A DNA stretch of 64,000 nucleotides from Parvibaculaceae bacterium (GTDB taxonomy: Bacteria > Pseudomonadota > Alphaproteobacteria > Parvibaculales > Parvibaculaceae), in contig JAPWJY010000002.1 of assembly GCA_028283765.1 (NCBI GenBank), positions 1 to 64,000 on the forward strand, read 5' to 3'. Positions 35,891 to 43,955 of this stretch are shown one piece after another. Within the stretch, counting starts at the first letter, position 1. Every line of letters starts with the position of its first letter. Made by a program: the position numbers and the translations under genes. The notes beneath the pieces are model-generated. The model was not told where the DNA came from. It searched no databases and saw only the letters and a list, made by a program, of their open reading frames with translations.

Positions 35891-36618
35891 GACCGGCCAG
35901 TCAGGAAGGCTTCCGCCGCATCCCGGTCGGCCGGGCTGCCGACGTGCATCCAGCGGCCCTTGAGCGGCAGGCCGAACAGCCGGCCCCGCCCGATCAGCCG
36001 GTCCCAGATCAGGTTTGTCGAAAAGGGGCCGCCGGGACCATCGGCGAAGAGACCGGGCTTGATGATCTGCACACCCATGAAGACATGGGGCGCAGCCGCA
36101 TCGGGCTGGCGTCGCGTCAACCGTCCGTCGCTCGCCATGTCGAAATCCCCCTTGCCGACGAAACCGATGCTGGTCGCGGTATCGGCCAGCAGGAGCAGCG
36201 CATCCATCCGCCCGGGATCGAATGCCCGCATCAGGGAACCGAGCGCGGATTCCCCCTCATCTTCCACCCACACGGAATCGCTGTTGAAGGTGATGACGGG
36301 ATCGTCACCCAGCAGCGGCAAGGCGTGTTTGATGCCGCCGCCGGTATCGAGCAGCTTCTTTCGCTCATCCGAAAGCGAGATGTAGGGCGCGCGGCCCCGC
36401 ATCGTGCGCCGCCGGAGGTGATCGGCAAGCTGGTCGGCCCGGTAATGGGCATTGACGACGGCCTCCATGACGCCCGCCTCGGCCAGCCGGTCGAGCACAT
36501 GGTCGATCAGCGTCCGCCCCGCCAGCGGCACCAGCGGCTTGGGCATGGCGTCGGTCAGCGGCCTCATGCGCGTGCCGAGACCGGCCCCCATGACCATGGC
36601 CTTGCGGATCGTGATCAT
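35887..36618 (-). CDS. murU: MurU-like N-acetylmuramate-1-phosphate uridylyltransferase
   Basis: 243 aa nucleotidyltransferase. The N-terminal AMVMGAGLGTRMRPLTDAMPKPLVPLAGRTLIDH segment holds the GxGxRxxPxT...KP nucleotide and phosphate loop, and FNSDSVWV carries the metal-binding Asp. Forms UDP-MurNAc from MurNAc-1-P and UTP in the cell-wall recycling bypass known from Pseudomonas putida and present in Caulobacter. The adjacent kinase gene overlaps by ATGA. Assignment rests on this pairing and the short length; it could act on another sugar-1-phosphate. Confidence 0.83.
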   Translation of the reverse strand: MITIRKAMVMGAGLGTRMRPLTDAMPKPLVPLAGRTLIDHVLDRLAEAGVMEAVVNAHYRADQLADHLRRRTMRGRAPYISLSDERKKLLDTGGGIKHALPLLGDDPVITFNSDSVWVEDEGESALGSLMRAFDPGRMDALLLLADTATSIGFVGKGDFDMASDGRLTRRQPDAAAPHVFMGVQIIKPGLFADGPGGPFSTNLIWDRLIGRGRLFGLPLKGRWMHVGSPADRDAAEAFLTGRS

Positions 36619-37733
36619 GGCAGGGTTCCAACGGCGGCGCGCCGCCCGGCCGGACCGGTCAGCCCGTCGAGGAACCCGCGCAGATCGGCCAGCGCCGGAT
36701 GAGCGAGATCGCGCTCGAAATAATCCGCCACGCGCGGCATATGGGCCAGATAGGCGGGCTTGCCGTCGCGCCGCCAGAGCCGCACGAAAATGCCGAGGAT
36801 CTTGGCATTGCGCTGGGCGCCCAATACGGCATAGGCCGCGAGAAACTTCGCCTCATCGAAGGAAGGGTCACGGCCCGCCCGGGCGATATAATGATCGAGC
36901 ATGGCCTCCTCGCGCGCGGGCGGCACGGTGCGCCTTGCGTCCTGCAGCAGGGACACCATGTCGTAGGCGCGCGCGCCGATGAGCGCATCCTGATAGTCGA
37001 TGATGCCGACGCGTTGCGCGCCCTGCCGCCCGCCCAGCCAGATGAGATTGGGCGAATGATAGTCGCGGATGCTCAGCACGCGGCCATCGGCATCCGCATG
37101 ATCGAAAAGCGACCGCCACAGGCTGCGGTAATCGGCGCGGACGGCATCCTCCGTCGCCATGCCCCGCTGCTCGGGCAGGAACCAGTCGATCAGCAGCTCG
37201 GTCTCGATCGCCATGGCCGCGCGGTCATAGGGCGGGACCTGATAGAACGATCCATCCGGCAGGGGCAGAGGACCGGGCGCGCCCTTCTCATGAAGCTCCA
37301 GCAGCGCATCGACGCTGGCGCGGTAAAGCTCGTCCAGCGGCTCGCCGGAAGGGCCCTGCCCCGCGTCGATGGCAGCGCTGTAGCCGGCATCGCCCAGATC
37401 CTCCAGCAGCAGCAGCCCGGAGGGAATGTCGTGGGCAAAAATCTCCGGGGCCGAGAGACCCGCGGCGCGCAGCCCGTTGCCGATGGCGACGAAGGGGCGG
37501 CAATCCTCCGCCAGCCGGGCAATCGCGCTGTAGGCCACGGGCTTGCCATCGAGGCTTGTCAACGGGGGGCCGTCGGGGCCGGGCGGCGCATCCATCAGCA
37601 CGGCCCGGCCCCGGGGGCCATGCAGACGCTCGTAGCGGCGTGTCGAGGCATCGCCCGCCAGGGGACTGCGTGAAGCGTCGCCCCATCCGGCTTCCTGCAG
37701 AAAGGCCCTGATCCGGGTTTCACGATCGCTCAT
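36615..37733 (-). CDS. amgK: AmgK-like MurNAc/GlcNAc anomeric kinase
   Basis: 372 aa aminoglycoside-phosphotransferase fold. The catalytic loop is SIRDYHSPNLIW (Asp base near 240) and the metal motif is VGIIDYQDALIGARAYDMVSLLQDARR. ATP-phosphorylates the anomeric position of MurNAc or GlcNAc, giving the substrate of MurU. It lies between tsaE and murU, overlapping murU by 4 bp, in an arrangement widely conserved among alphaproteobacteria. A cell-wall recycling role is inferred from the pair. Confidence 0.83.
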   Translation of the reverse strand: MSDRETRIRAFLQEAGWGDASRSPLAGDASTRRYERLHGPRGRAVLMDAPPGPDGPPLTSLDGKPVAYSAIARLAEDCRPFVAIGNGLRAAGLSAPEIFAHDIPSGLLLLEDLGDAGYSAAIDAGQGPSGEPLDELYRASVDALLELHEKGAPGPLPLPDGSFYQVPPYDRAAMAIETELLIDWFLPEQRGMATEDAVRADYRSLWRSLFDHADADGRVLSIRDYHSPNLIWLGGRQGAQRVGIIDYQDALIGARAYDMVSLLQDARRTVPPAREEAMLDHYIARAGRDPSFDEAKFLAAYAVLGAQRNAKILGIFVRLWRRDGKPAYLAHMPRVADYFERDLAHPALADLRGFLDGLTGPAGRRAAVGTLP

Positions 37734-38246
37734 TCAGCCGTTTCCATATGCTTTGACAATCTCCGGCAGACGCTCCACCCAGCCGCCATGGGCCGTGAGC
37801 CGCGCGGCGCGGCCGCCCTCGCCCATCAGGCTCAGCGAAATGTCGAGCCGGTCGGGGCTCAGCGCCTCGATGGCGCCGCCGCCCTGTTCGGGCCATTCGA
37901 CAAGAATGACGCCATCGTCCAGTGCGTCGTCGAGCCCCAGTTCGCGCACTTCATCGGGCTCGTCGATGCGGTAGAGATCGACATGCCAGAGCGCCAGATC
38001 GGGCGTTTCATAGGTCTGGACGAGGGTGAAGGTCGGGCTCGGCACATCCTCCTCGATGCCGTGGACCGCCAGCACCGCCTGCACCAGCGCGCGGGCCAGC
38101 GTCGTCTTGCCCGCGCCCAGATCGCCCCTCAGCGTGATCACGTCACCCACCCGCACCGCGCGGGCCAGCCTGCGCCCCAGATCCTGCGTGGCAGCCTGAT
38201 CGGGGAGAGAGATGTATGCCGGTTTATCTGGTGAATCAGGGCTCAT
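37734..38246 (-). CDS. tsaE: tRNA threonylcarbamoyladenosine biosynthesis ATPase TsaE
   Basis: 170 aa P-loop protein. Walker A GDLGAGKTT is at 41-49, SPTFTLVQTY and HVDLYRI follow, and ILVEWPEQ is the late conserved segment. With TsaB, TsaC and TsaD it makes t6A37 in ANN-decoding tRNAs. First gene of the tsaE-amgK-murU-addB-addA operon; its stop directly abuts the amgK start. Confidence 0.95.
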   Translation of the reverse strand: MSPDSPDKPAYISLPDQAATQDLGRRLARAVRVGDVITLRGDLGAGKTTLARALVQAVLAVHGIEEDVPSPTFTLVQTYETPDLALWHVDLYRIDEPDEVRELGLDDALDDGVILVEWPEQGGGAIEALSPDRLDISLSLMGEGGRAARLTAHGGWVERLPEIVKAYGNG

Positions 38247-38380
38247 GAAACGATTTAGCCTGAGGGAGCGCCTCGCCTCAAGGGCAACGACGAGGCAAGG
38301 CCCGCGAAGCGGCTTTGCCGTGCGCCTCCACGCCGGGTAAGGTTACGCAAAACGCCCCTTAAATCCAATCGAGGCCCTCC

Positions 38381-38665
38381 ATGTATTACTGCCTGATCTG
38401 CACCGACAAGCCCGACAGCCTGGCGCTCCGTCTCGCCACCCGCGAGGCCCATCTCAAATACTGGGCCGAGGCGGGGGACGTGGTGCGCATCGGCGGCCCC
38501 TTCCTCGGCGCGGATGAAACCTCGCCCAACGGCAGCCTGCTGGTGGTCGAGGCGGAGAGCCACGCCAAGGCCGTGAAATTGGCGGAAGGCGACCCCTACA
38601 ATGTGGCGGGCCTGTTCGCCAGCATCGACGTGCGCGCCTGGCGCTGGCTCCTCCCGGCCAAGTAG
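38381..38665 (+). CDS. YciI-family protein
   Basis: 94 aa, one YCII domain (MYYCLICTDKP, then LRLATREAHLKYW, GPFLGADE, SLLVVEAESHAKAVKLAEGDPY). The conserved His in REAHLKY and the Asp in EGDPY form the putative active-site pair of this ferredoxin-like fold. Function of most members is unknown. It heads a run with the EVE and Rieske genes, 20 bp ahead of the former. Confidence 0.92.
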   Translation: MYYCLICTDKPDSLALRLATREAHLKYWAEAGDVVRIGGPFLGADETSPNGSLLVVEAESHAKAVKLAEGDPYNVAGLFASIDVRAWRWLLPAK

Positions 38666-38685
38666 AACAAGAGGCGTAAACAGCG

Positions 38686-39111
38686 ATGGCCTACTGGCTT
38701 TTCAAATCCGAACCCAACACCTGGTCCTGGGAGCAGCAGAAGGCGCGCGGCGACAAGGGAGAGCCCTGGAACGGCGTCAGGAACTATCAGGCCAACAACA
38801 ACATGAAGGCCATGAAAATCGGGGATAAGGGCTTCTTCTACCATTCGGTGGAGCAGAAGGCCGTGGTTGGCGTGGTCGAGGTCTGCAAGGAGCATTATCC
38901 CGATCATACCGACGAAAGCGGCCGCTTCGGCATGGTCGACATCCGCGCCATCGCCGATGTGCCGAAACCGTTCACCCTTGCCGACGTCAAGGCCGAGCCC
39001 CGGCTCCACGACATCGCGCTGCTGAAACAGTCGCGCCTTTCGGTCCAGCCGATAACCGCAGAGGAGTGGAAGATCCTGTGCTCCATGGGCGGGTTCAAGA
39101 AGGCGCCGTGA
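38686..39111 (+). CDS. EVE-domain protein
   Basis: 141 aa, whole-length EVE domain: WLFKSEPNTWSWEQ, then WNGVRNYQANNNMKAMKIGDKGFFYHS and the VDIRAI...PFTLADVK segment. EVE is a PUA-like fold that binds modified bases or nucleotides, as in human THYN1. Overlaps the following Rieske gene by GTGA. Its role next to YciI and Rieske proteins is unknown, though this trio is common in alphaproteobacteria. Confidence 0.93.
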   Translation: MAYWLFKSEPNTWSWEQQKARGDKGEPWNGVRNYQANNNMKAMKIGDKGFFYHSVEQKAVVGVVEVCKEHYPDHTDESGRFGMVDIRAIADVPKPFTLADVKAEPRLHDIALLKQSRLSVQPITAEEWKILCSMGGFKKAP

Positions 39112-39440
39112 CCACCGGCTCCGTCCCGCTCCACCCCTTCGATGCGCTCGACGATCCGGGCGCGAAGGGGCTGGAACTGGCGGATGGCCGGCCGATCTTT
39201 CTGGTCCGGCGGGGCGACGCCGTCCACGCCTATCTCAACCGCTGTCCCCATGCCCGGCAGCGCCTGGATAGCTGGCCGGACCGGTTCCTGACCATGGCCG
39301 AGGATCATATTCTGTGCGGCGCCCACGCCGCACTGTTCCGGATCGAGGATGGCTTCTGCCTGTCCGGCCCCTGCGCTGGCAAGTCCCTCACCTCTGTTCC
39401 CGTCGAGGTGTCGGAAGGCTGGGTCAGGCTCAGGGAGTAA
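39108..39440 (+). CDS. Rieske [2Fe-2S] ferredoxin-like protein
   Basis: 110 aa beginning at a GTG that overlaps the EVE stop. The cluster ligands are in NRCPHARQ and LCGAHAALF (C-x-H...C-x2-H), followed by the cap CLSGPCAGKSL. The short single-domain form is like nitrite-reductase small subunits and biphenyl-dioxygenase ferredoxins. It may pass electrons to an oxygenase encoded elsewhere. Its last bases overlap the decayed Doc fragment on the other strand. Confidence 0.9.
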   Translation: MTTGSVPLHPFDALDDPGAKGLELADGRPIFLVRRGDAVHAYLNRCPHARQRLDSWPDRFLTMAEDHILCGAHAALFRIEDGFCLSGPCAGKSLTSVPVEVSEGWVRLRE

Positions 39441-39674
39441 GGGGCTTCGCGCTCTCCCGGAACCAGCCTGCGAGTTCCGCTTCGTCCAGATCGCCTGCCG
39501 CCAGCCGGAAGAAAGCTTCATATTTGCCGGACTGGCTCGCCATGACCGTGTAGCCGCTCAACCGCAAAAGGTCCGTGAAACCACAAGGGCCGCGCACTTG
39601 TTGCCATCGACAAAGGGATGATTGGCCGCAATGCCACAGGCATAGGCCGCTGCCAGATCGAACAGGTCCGCCAT
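39430..39674 (-). pseudogene. Degraded Doc-type (death-on-curing) toxin
   Basis: From an ATG at 39674 the frame reads ADLFDLAAAYACGIAANHPFVDGNKCAALVV, the Fic/Doc core HPFVDGNK. The rest (LLRLSGYTVMASQSGKYEAF...GWFRESAKPLTP) continues only in another frame, so there is a frameshift near 39565-39575. The N-terminal about 50 residues of a Doc protein are missing, and the invariant Arg after GNK is Cys. It is therefore non-functional. An antitoxin remnant lies directly upstream. Confidence 0.75.
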
Positions 39675-39680
39675 GAAGCG

Positions 39681-39766
39681 CTACTTCGCCAGCGCCCCGA
39701 GCGCGTCCCGATCCTCACGCATCACGATTTCTCCCGCCTCCATCTGGCGGGCAAAGCCGTGATCAT
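39681..39766 (-). pseudogene. C-terminal remnant of the cognate antitoxin
   Basis: About 27 codons ending in TAG at 39681 read EHDHGFARQMEAGEIVMRED...LGALAK, which resembles the tail of AbrB/Phd-type antitoxins encoded ahead of doc genes. The DNA-binding N-terminus is absent: upstream sequence leads directly to the creatininase gene region. Assignment is by pattern and position. Confidence 0.5.
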
Positions 39767-39836
39767 GTTCAGCTCTCTCCGGGATGCGGCATTCTAACTT
39801 TTGTTGGAACGAATGTAACGAACGCCCGAGTGCCCC

Positions 39837-40583
39837 TCATTCCGCCAGAAACGCCAGATAATCCCCGGCGAGCCCGGCAGCGGAGAGTTCGACAAGCTTT
39901 TCCCCGTCTTGCGGCGTCGCCAGCGACGGGTCGGAACCGATCCGTCCGTCGGGAAATTGCGCCCGGTAGCTCACCGCGTCGCTGTAGCGCCCGAGCGGGG
40001 CGATTTTCGGGCTCATCTCGACATTCTTGATGGCCTGCGGCAGGGCAAACCGGGTGACCGCCACTTCCGACGGCGTGGCGTGATAGCCATGAGACGCGCC
40101 ATAGAGGTCGCGGCACAGATTTGTCACCGGCTCGAAATCCCACCAGTTCACCACCTTGCAGCGCACCGGCCCGCGCCTGTCCGTTGCCTCCGAAAGAACG
40201 GGATCGCCAGCGATCTCGCTGAAAGCGGCCTTGATGGTCGCGATGTTGCCGCCATGCCCGTTGAAGAAATAGATGCGCTCGAAACCATGGTGGGCCAGCG
40301 AGGAAACCCAGTCATGAAGGGCCGCGATCATGGTCGAGGGACGCAGCGTCATCGTGCCGGCAAAGCCCATATGGTGCGCCGCCATGCCGACATTGAAGGT
40401 CGGGCCGATCAGCATGTCCACCGTTTCGGCAGCCCGGCGCGCGATCAGTTCCGGGCACAGGGCATCGGTGCCGATCAGGCCGTTGGGGCCGTGCTGCTCG
40501 GTGGAGCCGATCGGGATGACAATCCCGCGCGAGCGCGCGAGATAGGCTTCCACTTCCGGCCAGCTTGAATGTTGGAGCAGCAT
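39837..40583 (-). CDS. Creatininase-family amidohydrolase
   Basis: 248 aa. The family's metal ligands are visible in IPIGSTEQHGPNG...GTDAL (Glu, His, Asp), MGFAGTMTLRP, FFNGHGGN and HATPSEVA. The fold covers creatinine amidohydrolase, MftE peptidase and the FAPy deformylase group, so the substrate is open. It is a lone gene converging with the Doc remnant and divergent from a CoA-transferase. A link to the guanidino locus 30 kb away is possible, since creatinine carries a guanidino group, but nothing in the sequence shows it. Confidence 0.87.
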   Translation of the reverse strand: MLLQHSSWPEVEAYLARSRGIVIPIGSTEQHGPNGLIGTDALCPELIARRAAETVDMLIGPTFNVGMAAHHMGFAGTMTLRPSTMIAALHDWVSSLAHHGFERIYFFNGHGGNIATIKAAFSEIAGDPVLSEATDRRGPVRCKVVNWWDFEPVTNLCRDLYGASHGYHATPSEVAVTRFALPQAIKNVEMSPKIAPLGRYSDAVSYRAQFPDGRIGSDPSLATPQDGEKLVELSAAGLAGDYLAFLAE

Positions 40584-40791
40584 TGAAATCCTCTCCGGGT
40601 TCCGCTTTTGCCCGAGTTTAACAAGACAACCTCACCCGATGGATAAACAATCGCGGTAACCGGCGCACGGACCAATCCGCTTGACCTGCACCCGCGGGAA
40701 CGGGAAAAGGTAAGCGTTGCACTTCATCGGGGAGATGGGGAGTGCGACGCCGGATTGCACGAACAATAATAAAGTAAAAAAGGAGATGAGG

Positions 40792-42066
40792 GTGGAGAGC
40801 GGAACCAGCAAGCTCGCGAGTGATGTGACAGGGCCGCTGAAGGGCATTCGCATTGTCGATCTGACGAGCGTCGTGTTCGGCGCCTATGCGACCCAGATGC
40901 TGGGCGACCTGGGCGCGGACGTGATCAAGGTCGAGGCGCCCTCACCCACCGGCGGCGGCGGCCAGGGCGGCGACATCATGCGCTGGGCCGGAAAGCTGCC
41001 CGACGGCGCGGCGGAGGGTCTCGGGCCGATCTATCTCACCATCAACCGCAACAAGCGCTCCGTTCTGCTCGACCTGCGCACGCCCGCCGGACGCGCCGCC
41101 CTCTTCAAGCTTATCGCCTCCGCCGACGTCTTCACCTCGAACGTGCGCTATGAGGGCATGAAGCGCATGGGGCTTTCCTACGAGGATGTGAAGGCGGTGA
41201 AGCCCGACATCATCTTCGTCCATGCCGCGGGCTATGGCTCGGACGGCCCCTATGCGGGCCTGCCCGCCTATGACGACCTCATCCAGGCCGGGTCCGGCGC
41301 AGCCGATCTGCTCAACCGCATGGACGGCAACCCCCAGCCCCGCTACATGCCCTCGCTGATCGCCGACAAGGTTTCCGGCCATTTCATGAGCCAGGCGGTG
41401 CTGGCCGCGCTGTTCCACCGCGAGCGCACCGGCGAGGGCCAGTTCGTCGAGGTGCCGATGCTCGAATCCATCACTTCCTTCATTCTGGCGGAACATTTCT
41501 ACGGCCATGTCTTCGACCCGGCGACCGGTCCCTGGACCTATGCCCGCGTCACCAGCCCGGACCGCCGCCCCTATCGCACGCTCGACGGCCATATCGGCCT
41601 CATGCCCTATTCCGACCAGCAGTGGAACGATTTCTTCGCCATGGCCGGGCGGCCCGGGGCCATGTCGGAAGATCCGCGTTTCGCCAGCTACAAGGCCCGC
41701 ACCCAGCATATCCGGGAACTCTATGCCCTGATCGAGGATCTGACCGCGACGAAAACCACGCAGGAATGGCTCGACCTGCTGATGCCGCTGAACATTCCGG
41801 TGGTCAAGATGAACCGGCTGGACGATCTGCAGGACGATCCGCACCTGAAGGCGGTGGGTTTCTTCCAGCGCTACGACCACCCCGACGCGGGCCCCTATTT
41901 CCAGATGCGCCCGCCGGTGCGCTATTCGCAGACCCCGGCCAATGTCCGCCGCCACCCGCCGAAACTGGGGCAGAACACCCGCGAGGTGCTGGCGGAGGCG
42001 GGGCTTTCGGAGGCGGAAATCGACGTCATCGAGGCCGAGGGCGGGCTGAAGACGGCGGCAAGCTGA
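40792..42066 (+). CDS. Class III CoA-transferase (CaiB/BaiF family)
   Basis: 424 aa from GTG 40792, chosen because AAGGAG sits 6 bp before it; an ATG at 40786 directly abuts that site. Landmarks are GIRIVDLTSVVFGAYATQMLGDLGADVIKVE, NRNKRSVLLDL, the DYxxI-like DDLIQAGSG and the late GxNTREVLAEAGLS. The catalytic Asp of family III is not unambiguous here. Moves CoA between carboxylic acids, typically in degradation of carnitine-like, aromatic or branched acids. No acyl-CoA dehydrogenase is next to it. Confidence 0.9.
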   Translation: MESGTSKLASDVTGPLKGIRIVDLTSVVFGAYATQMLGDLGADVIKVEAPSPTGGGGQGGDIMRWAGKLPDGAAEGLGPIYLTINRNKRSVLLDLRTPAGRAALFKLIASADVFTSNVRYEGMKRMGLSYEDVKAVKPDIIFVHAAGYGSDGPYAGLPAYDDLIQAGSGAADLLNRMDGNPQPRYMPSLIADKVSGHFMSQAVLAALFHRERTGEGQFVEVPMLESITSFILAEHFYGHVFDPATGPWTYARVTSPDRRPYRTLDGHIGLMPYSDQQWNDFFAMAGRPGAMSEDPRFASYKARTQHIRELYALIEDLTATKTTQEWLDLLMPLNIPVVKMNRLDDLQDDPHLKAVGFFQRYDHPDAGPYFQMRPPVRYSQTPANVRRHPPKLGQNTREVLAEAGLSEAEIDVIEAEGGLKTAAS

Positions 42067-42152
42067 GAAGCCTCCCCTAAAGCAGTTGCCAAGCGCCCGG
42101 CGGCAGTTTATTTGAGAGGCCTTCCGGACCGGGCCGATCGCCCGGCCCCAGG

Positions 42153-42228
42153 GCCGCTTTAGCTCAGTTGGTAGAGCACATCATTCGTAATGATGGGGTC
42201 GCGTGTTCGAGTCACGCAAGCGGCACCA
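42153..42228 (+). tRNA. tRNA-Thr (anticodon CGT)
   Basis: 76 nt with encoded CCA. The acceptor stem GCCGCTT/AAGCGGC is perfect, the D-loop is AGCTCAGTTGGTAGAGC, the anticodon stem CATCA/TGATG encloses TTCGTAA giving anticodon CGT, and the T-arm is GCGTGTTCGAGTCACGC. Reads ACG threonine codons. I looked for a duplicated 3' end downstream, which would mark an integrated element, and saw none. Confidence 0.97.
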
Positions 42229-42326
42229 GTTTCTTGGCCTTTTGATATCCAGCTTTAATCTTCCGGATGTGCGGCTTCGACTTCCCCAGACGCGCAATGC
42301 GACGGAACGCGGCTCACAGAGCCGCG

Positions 42327-43046
42327 TCAGATGCTGCCGAAGAGCTTCTTCCTTTTTGCAAGGGAGATGCACAGGGCGAGCAGGAGGAGGGAAAAGATGA
42401 AGGACAGATGGGTCAAGGCCGCCCGATGAAAATGAGCGGCGTCATCCGCCTGGAAATGTCTGAGCAGATCGATAAACAGCAGCGTGAGGCCGGCATTGGC
42501 CATCGTCGAATAGTCCTTTAGAAAAACGCGCCTGACGTTGAACCGCATCCCCTTCATGACATTGGGCAGCCGGTCCAGCCGCATCAGCCAGCGCGGCACC
42601 TCACGGCAATAGGCGTCATAGGCGCTGCCGAATTTCTGGCGCAGAAAATATTCCTCGGCGGCAATGATGCTCTCATAGATCGCGCCGCAACCGATCATGC
42701 CCAGCCCGACCACATAGGGGTTGCCGTGCATCAGGAACACGCCCAGATAAATCACCATATTCCCGACATACAGAGGATTACGGCACAGGGTGAACAGGCC
42801 CTCCGTCACCAGATCATCGGCATAGACCCGCTTGTTGAGGCCGCCCCGCTTGATATAGGCAAGACCGATCACGGCGGCCCGGATGAGGAGTCCCAGAAAT
42901 ACGACGCCGATCGCGAGCCAGTCATGCAAGCCGGACGCCGCAGGCCTGAAACTCAAAAACAGCGCGCACCAGATGACAGGGAAGACCCCGTTGCGGTATT
43001 TGAAAAAGAAATCGCCGATGCGAATCCATACTGATTTCTTCTGCAC
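42327..43046 (-). CDS. Isoprenylcysteine-carboxyl-methyltransferase-like (ICMT/PEMT) membrane protein
   Basis: 239 aa starting at GTG 43046, with GAGGA 5 bp before it. Four to six hydrophobic helices (about 20-38, 42-65, 95-125, 195-230). The ICMT/PEMT signature RNPLYVGNMVIYLG is at about 108-120, with EYFLRQKFGSAYDAYCREVPR after it. These integral methyltransferases use SAM to methylate lipids or carboxyl groups. It begins 9 bp after the CmoA-like gene, so the two form an operon. Inference: a membrane-lipid or envelope methylation linked to the SAM-derivative enzyme upstream. Confidence 0.82.
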   Translation of the reverse strand: MQKKSVWIRIGDFFFKYRNGVFPVIWCALFLSFRPAASGLHDWLAIGVVFLGLLIRAAVIGLAYIKRGGLNKRVYADDLVTEGLFTLCRNPLYVGNMVIYLGVFLMHGNPYVVGLGMIGCGAIYESIIAAEEYFLRQKFGSAYDAYCREVPRWLMRLDRLPNVMKGMRFNVRRVFLKDYSTMANAGLTLLFIDLLRHFQADDAAHFHRAALTHLSFIFSLLLLALCISLAKRKKLFGSI

Positions 43047-43055
43047 GTGTATCCT

Positions 43056-43808
43056 CTACTTGATGGCGATCAGGCCGCAGAAATTGTACCAGCGGAAAAA
43101 CATCTCCACCTGGCTGAAGCCGGCCCCTTTCAGCAGGGCCATATTTTCTTCCACGCGATAAGGGATCAGCACATTTTCGAGCGCTTCCCGTTTCGCGGAA
43201 ATCTCCATTTCGGAATAGCCGTTCCGGCGCTTGAAGCCGTAATAACGCTCGATGAACAAGCGATTGAAGGTGGTGTTTTCCGACGTGACCTTTTCGACCA
43301 GCAGCAAACAGCCGCCCTTGTTCAGCCCCCGGCAAAGCTGGAGCATGATTTTGTCGCGGTAGAGCGGCCGCACGAACTGAAGCGTCAACAGCATCGTCAC
43401 GACCGACGCGTTCTCGATCGGCACGCGCTTCTGAATGTCGGCACACTCCAGCCTGTAAGGGTGCTCCAGCGCCGCCTCGGTCAGCTTCTCTCTGGCCTGC
43501 TCCAGCATTTCCCGGGAATTATCGATCCCGATCAGGGTCGCTTCCGTCGCGCCGATGGATTCGCTGATGAGGGCGAGGGTGGTTCCCGTGGAACAGCCGA
43601 TATCGTAGATATTGGTGTTGTCCCGTGCGAAACTGTCGGCCAGTTCCACGGTCATCCGCTGCATTTCGCCATAAAAGGGCACGGAGCGGCTCACCATATC
43701 GTCGAAGACGGTGGCCACCTCCTTGTCGAAGGCGAAGTCCGCCGGTTTACGGTCCGTGCTGAAAACGGTGTCGCGTTTTCCTAAAACCCTGATGGCCGCT
43801 TCGGACAT
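43056..43808 (-). CDS. CmoA-like carboxy-SAM synthase / SAM methyltransferase-fold enzyme
   Basis: 250 aa from ATG 43808; a GTG at 43820 is an alternative. The Rossmann SAM motif is IYDIGCSTGTTL, and the CmoA-type hallmarks are FAFDKEVATVFDDMVSRSVPFYGEMQ near the N-terminus and FFRWYNFCGLIAIK at the end. E. coli CmoA joins prephenate and SAM to make carboxy-SAM, which CmoB uses on tRNA U34. No cmoB is adjacent; instead an ICMT-like gene is. It is divergent from a two-component system, with a PmrA-box-like direct repeat over its promoter. It may supply carboxy-SAM to tRNA, or be a relative with another product. Confidence 0.82.
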   Translation of the reverse strand: MSEAAIRVLGKRDTVFSTDRKPADFAFDKEVATVFDDMVSRSVPFYGEMQRMTVELADSFARDNTNIYDIGCSTGTTLALISESIGATEATLIGIDNSREMLEQAREKLTEAALEHPYRLECADIQKRVPIENASVVTMLLTLQFVRPLYRDKIMLQLCRGLNKGGCLLLVEKVTSENTTFNRLFIERYYGFKRRNGYSEMEISAKREALENVLIPYRVEENMALLKGAGFSQVEMFFRWYNFCGLIAIK

Positions 43809-43845
43809 GATCGTTATCACCCAATTCCTGATTTTGAGTGAAACT

Positions 43846-43879
43846 GTTATAAAAGCCTTAACTTAAACCAGACTTAAAC
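43846..43879 (-). promoter_or_regulatory. PmrA/QseB-box-like repeat and -10 of the cmoA-ICMT operon
   Basis: CTTAAA at 43862-43867 and 43873-43878 are separated by 5 bp, the spacing of the PmrA/OmpR-family box. Read leftward, the repeat covers about -23 to -40 of a promoter whose -10 is TATAAC (43851-43846). That places activator binding over the -35 region of the cmoA-like gene. The divergent response-regulator gene starts 77 bp away, so autoregulation is also possible. Confidence 0.6.
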
Positions 43880-43955
43880 GCGGACAGACCACGATTCACC
43901 CCGGGCGCAATGCCTGCCGCCGCACAAGGAAGCCCGTTCCGGGCTCGTACGTTCA

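Noticed and set aside
39837-40583. Calling the creatininase-like gene part of the guanidino locus
   Set aside because: It is 30 kb away with no shared regulatory site seen, and the family includes enzymes unrelated to creatinine.
42153-42326. Integration site at tRNA-Thr
   Set aside because: No duplicated tRNA 3' end, integrase or phage genes were seen downstream.
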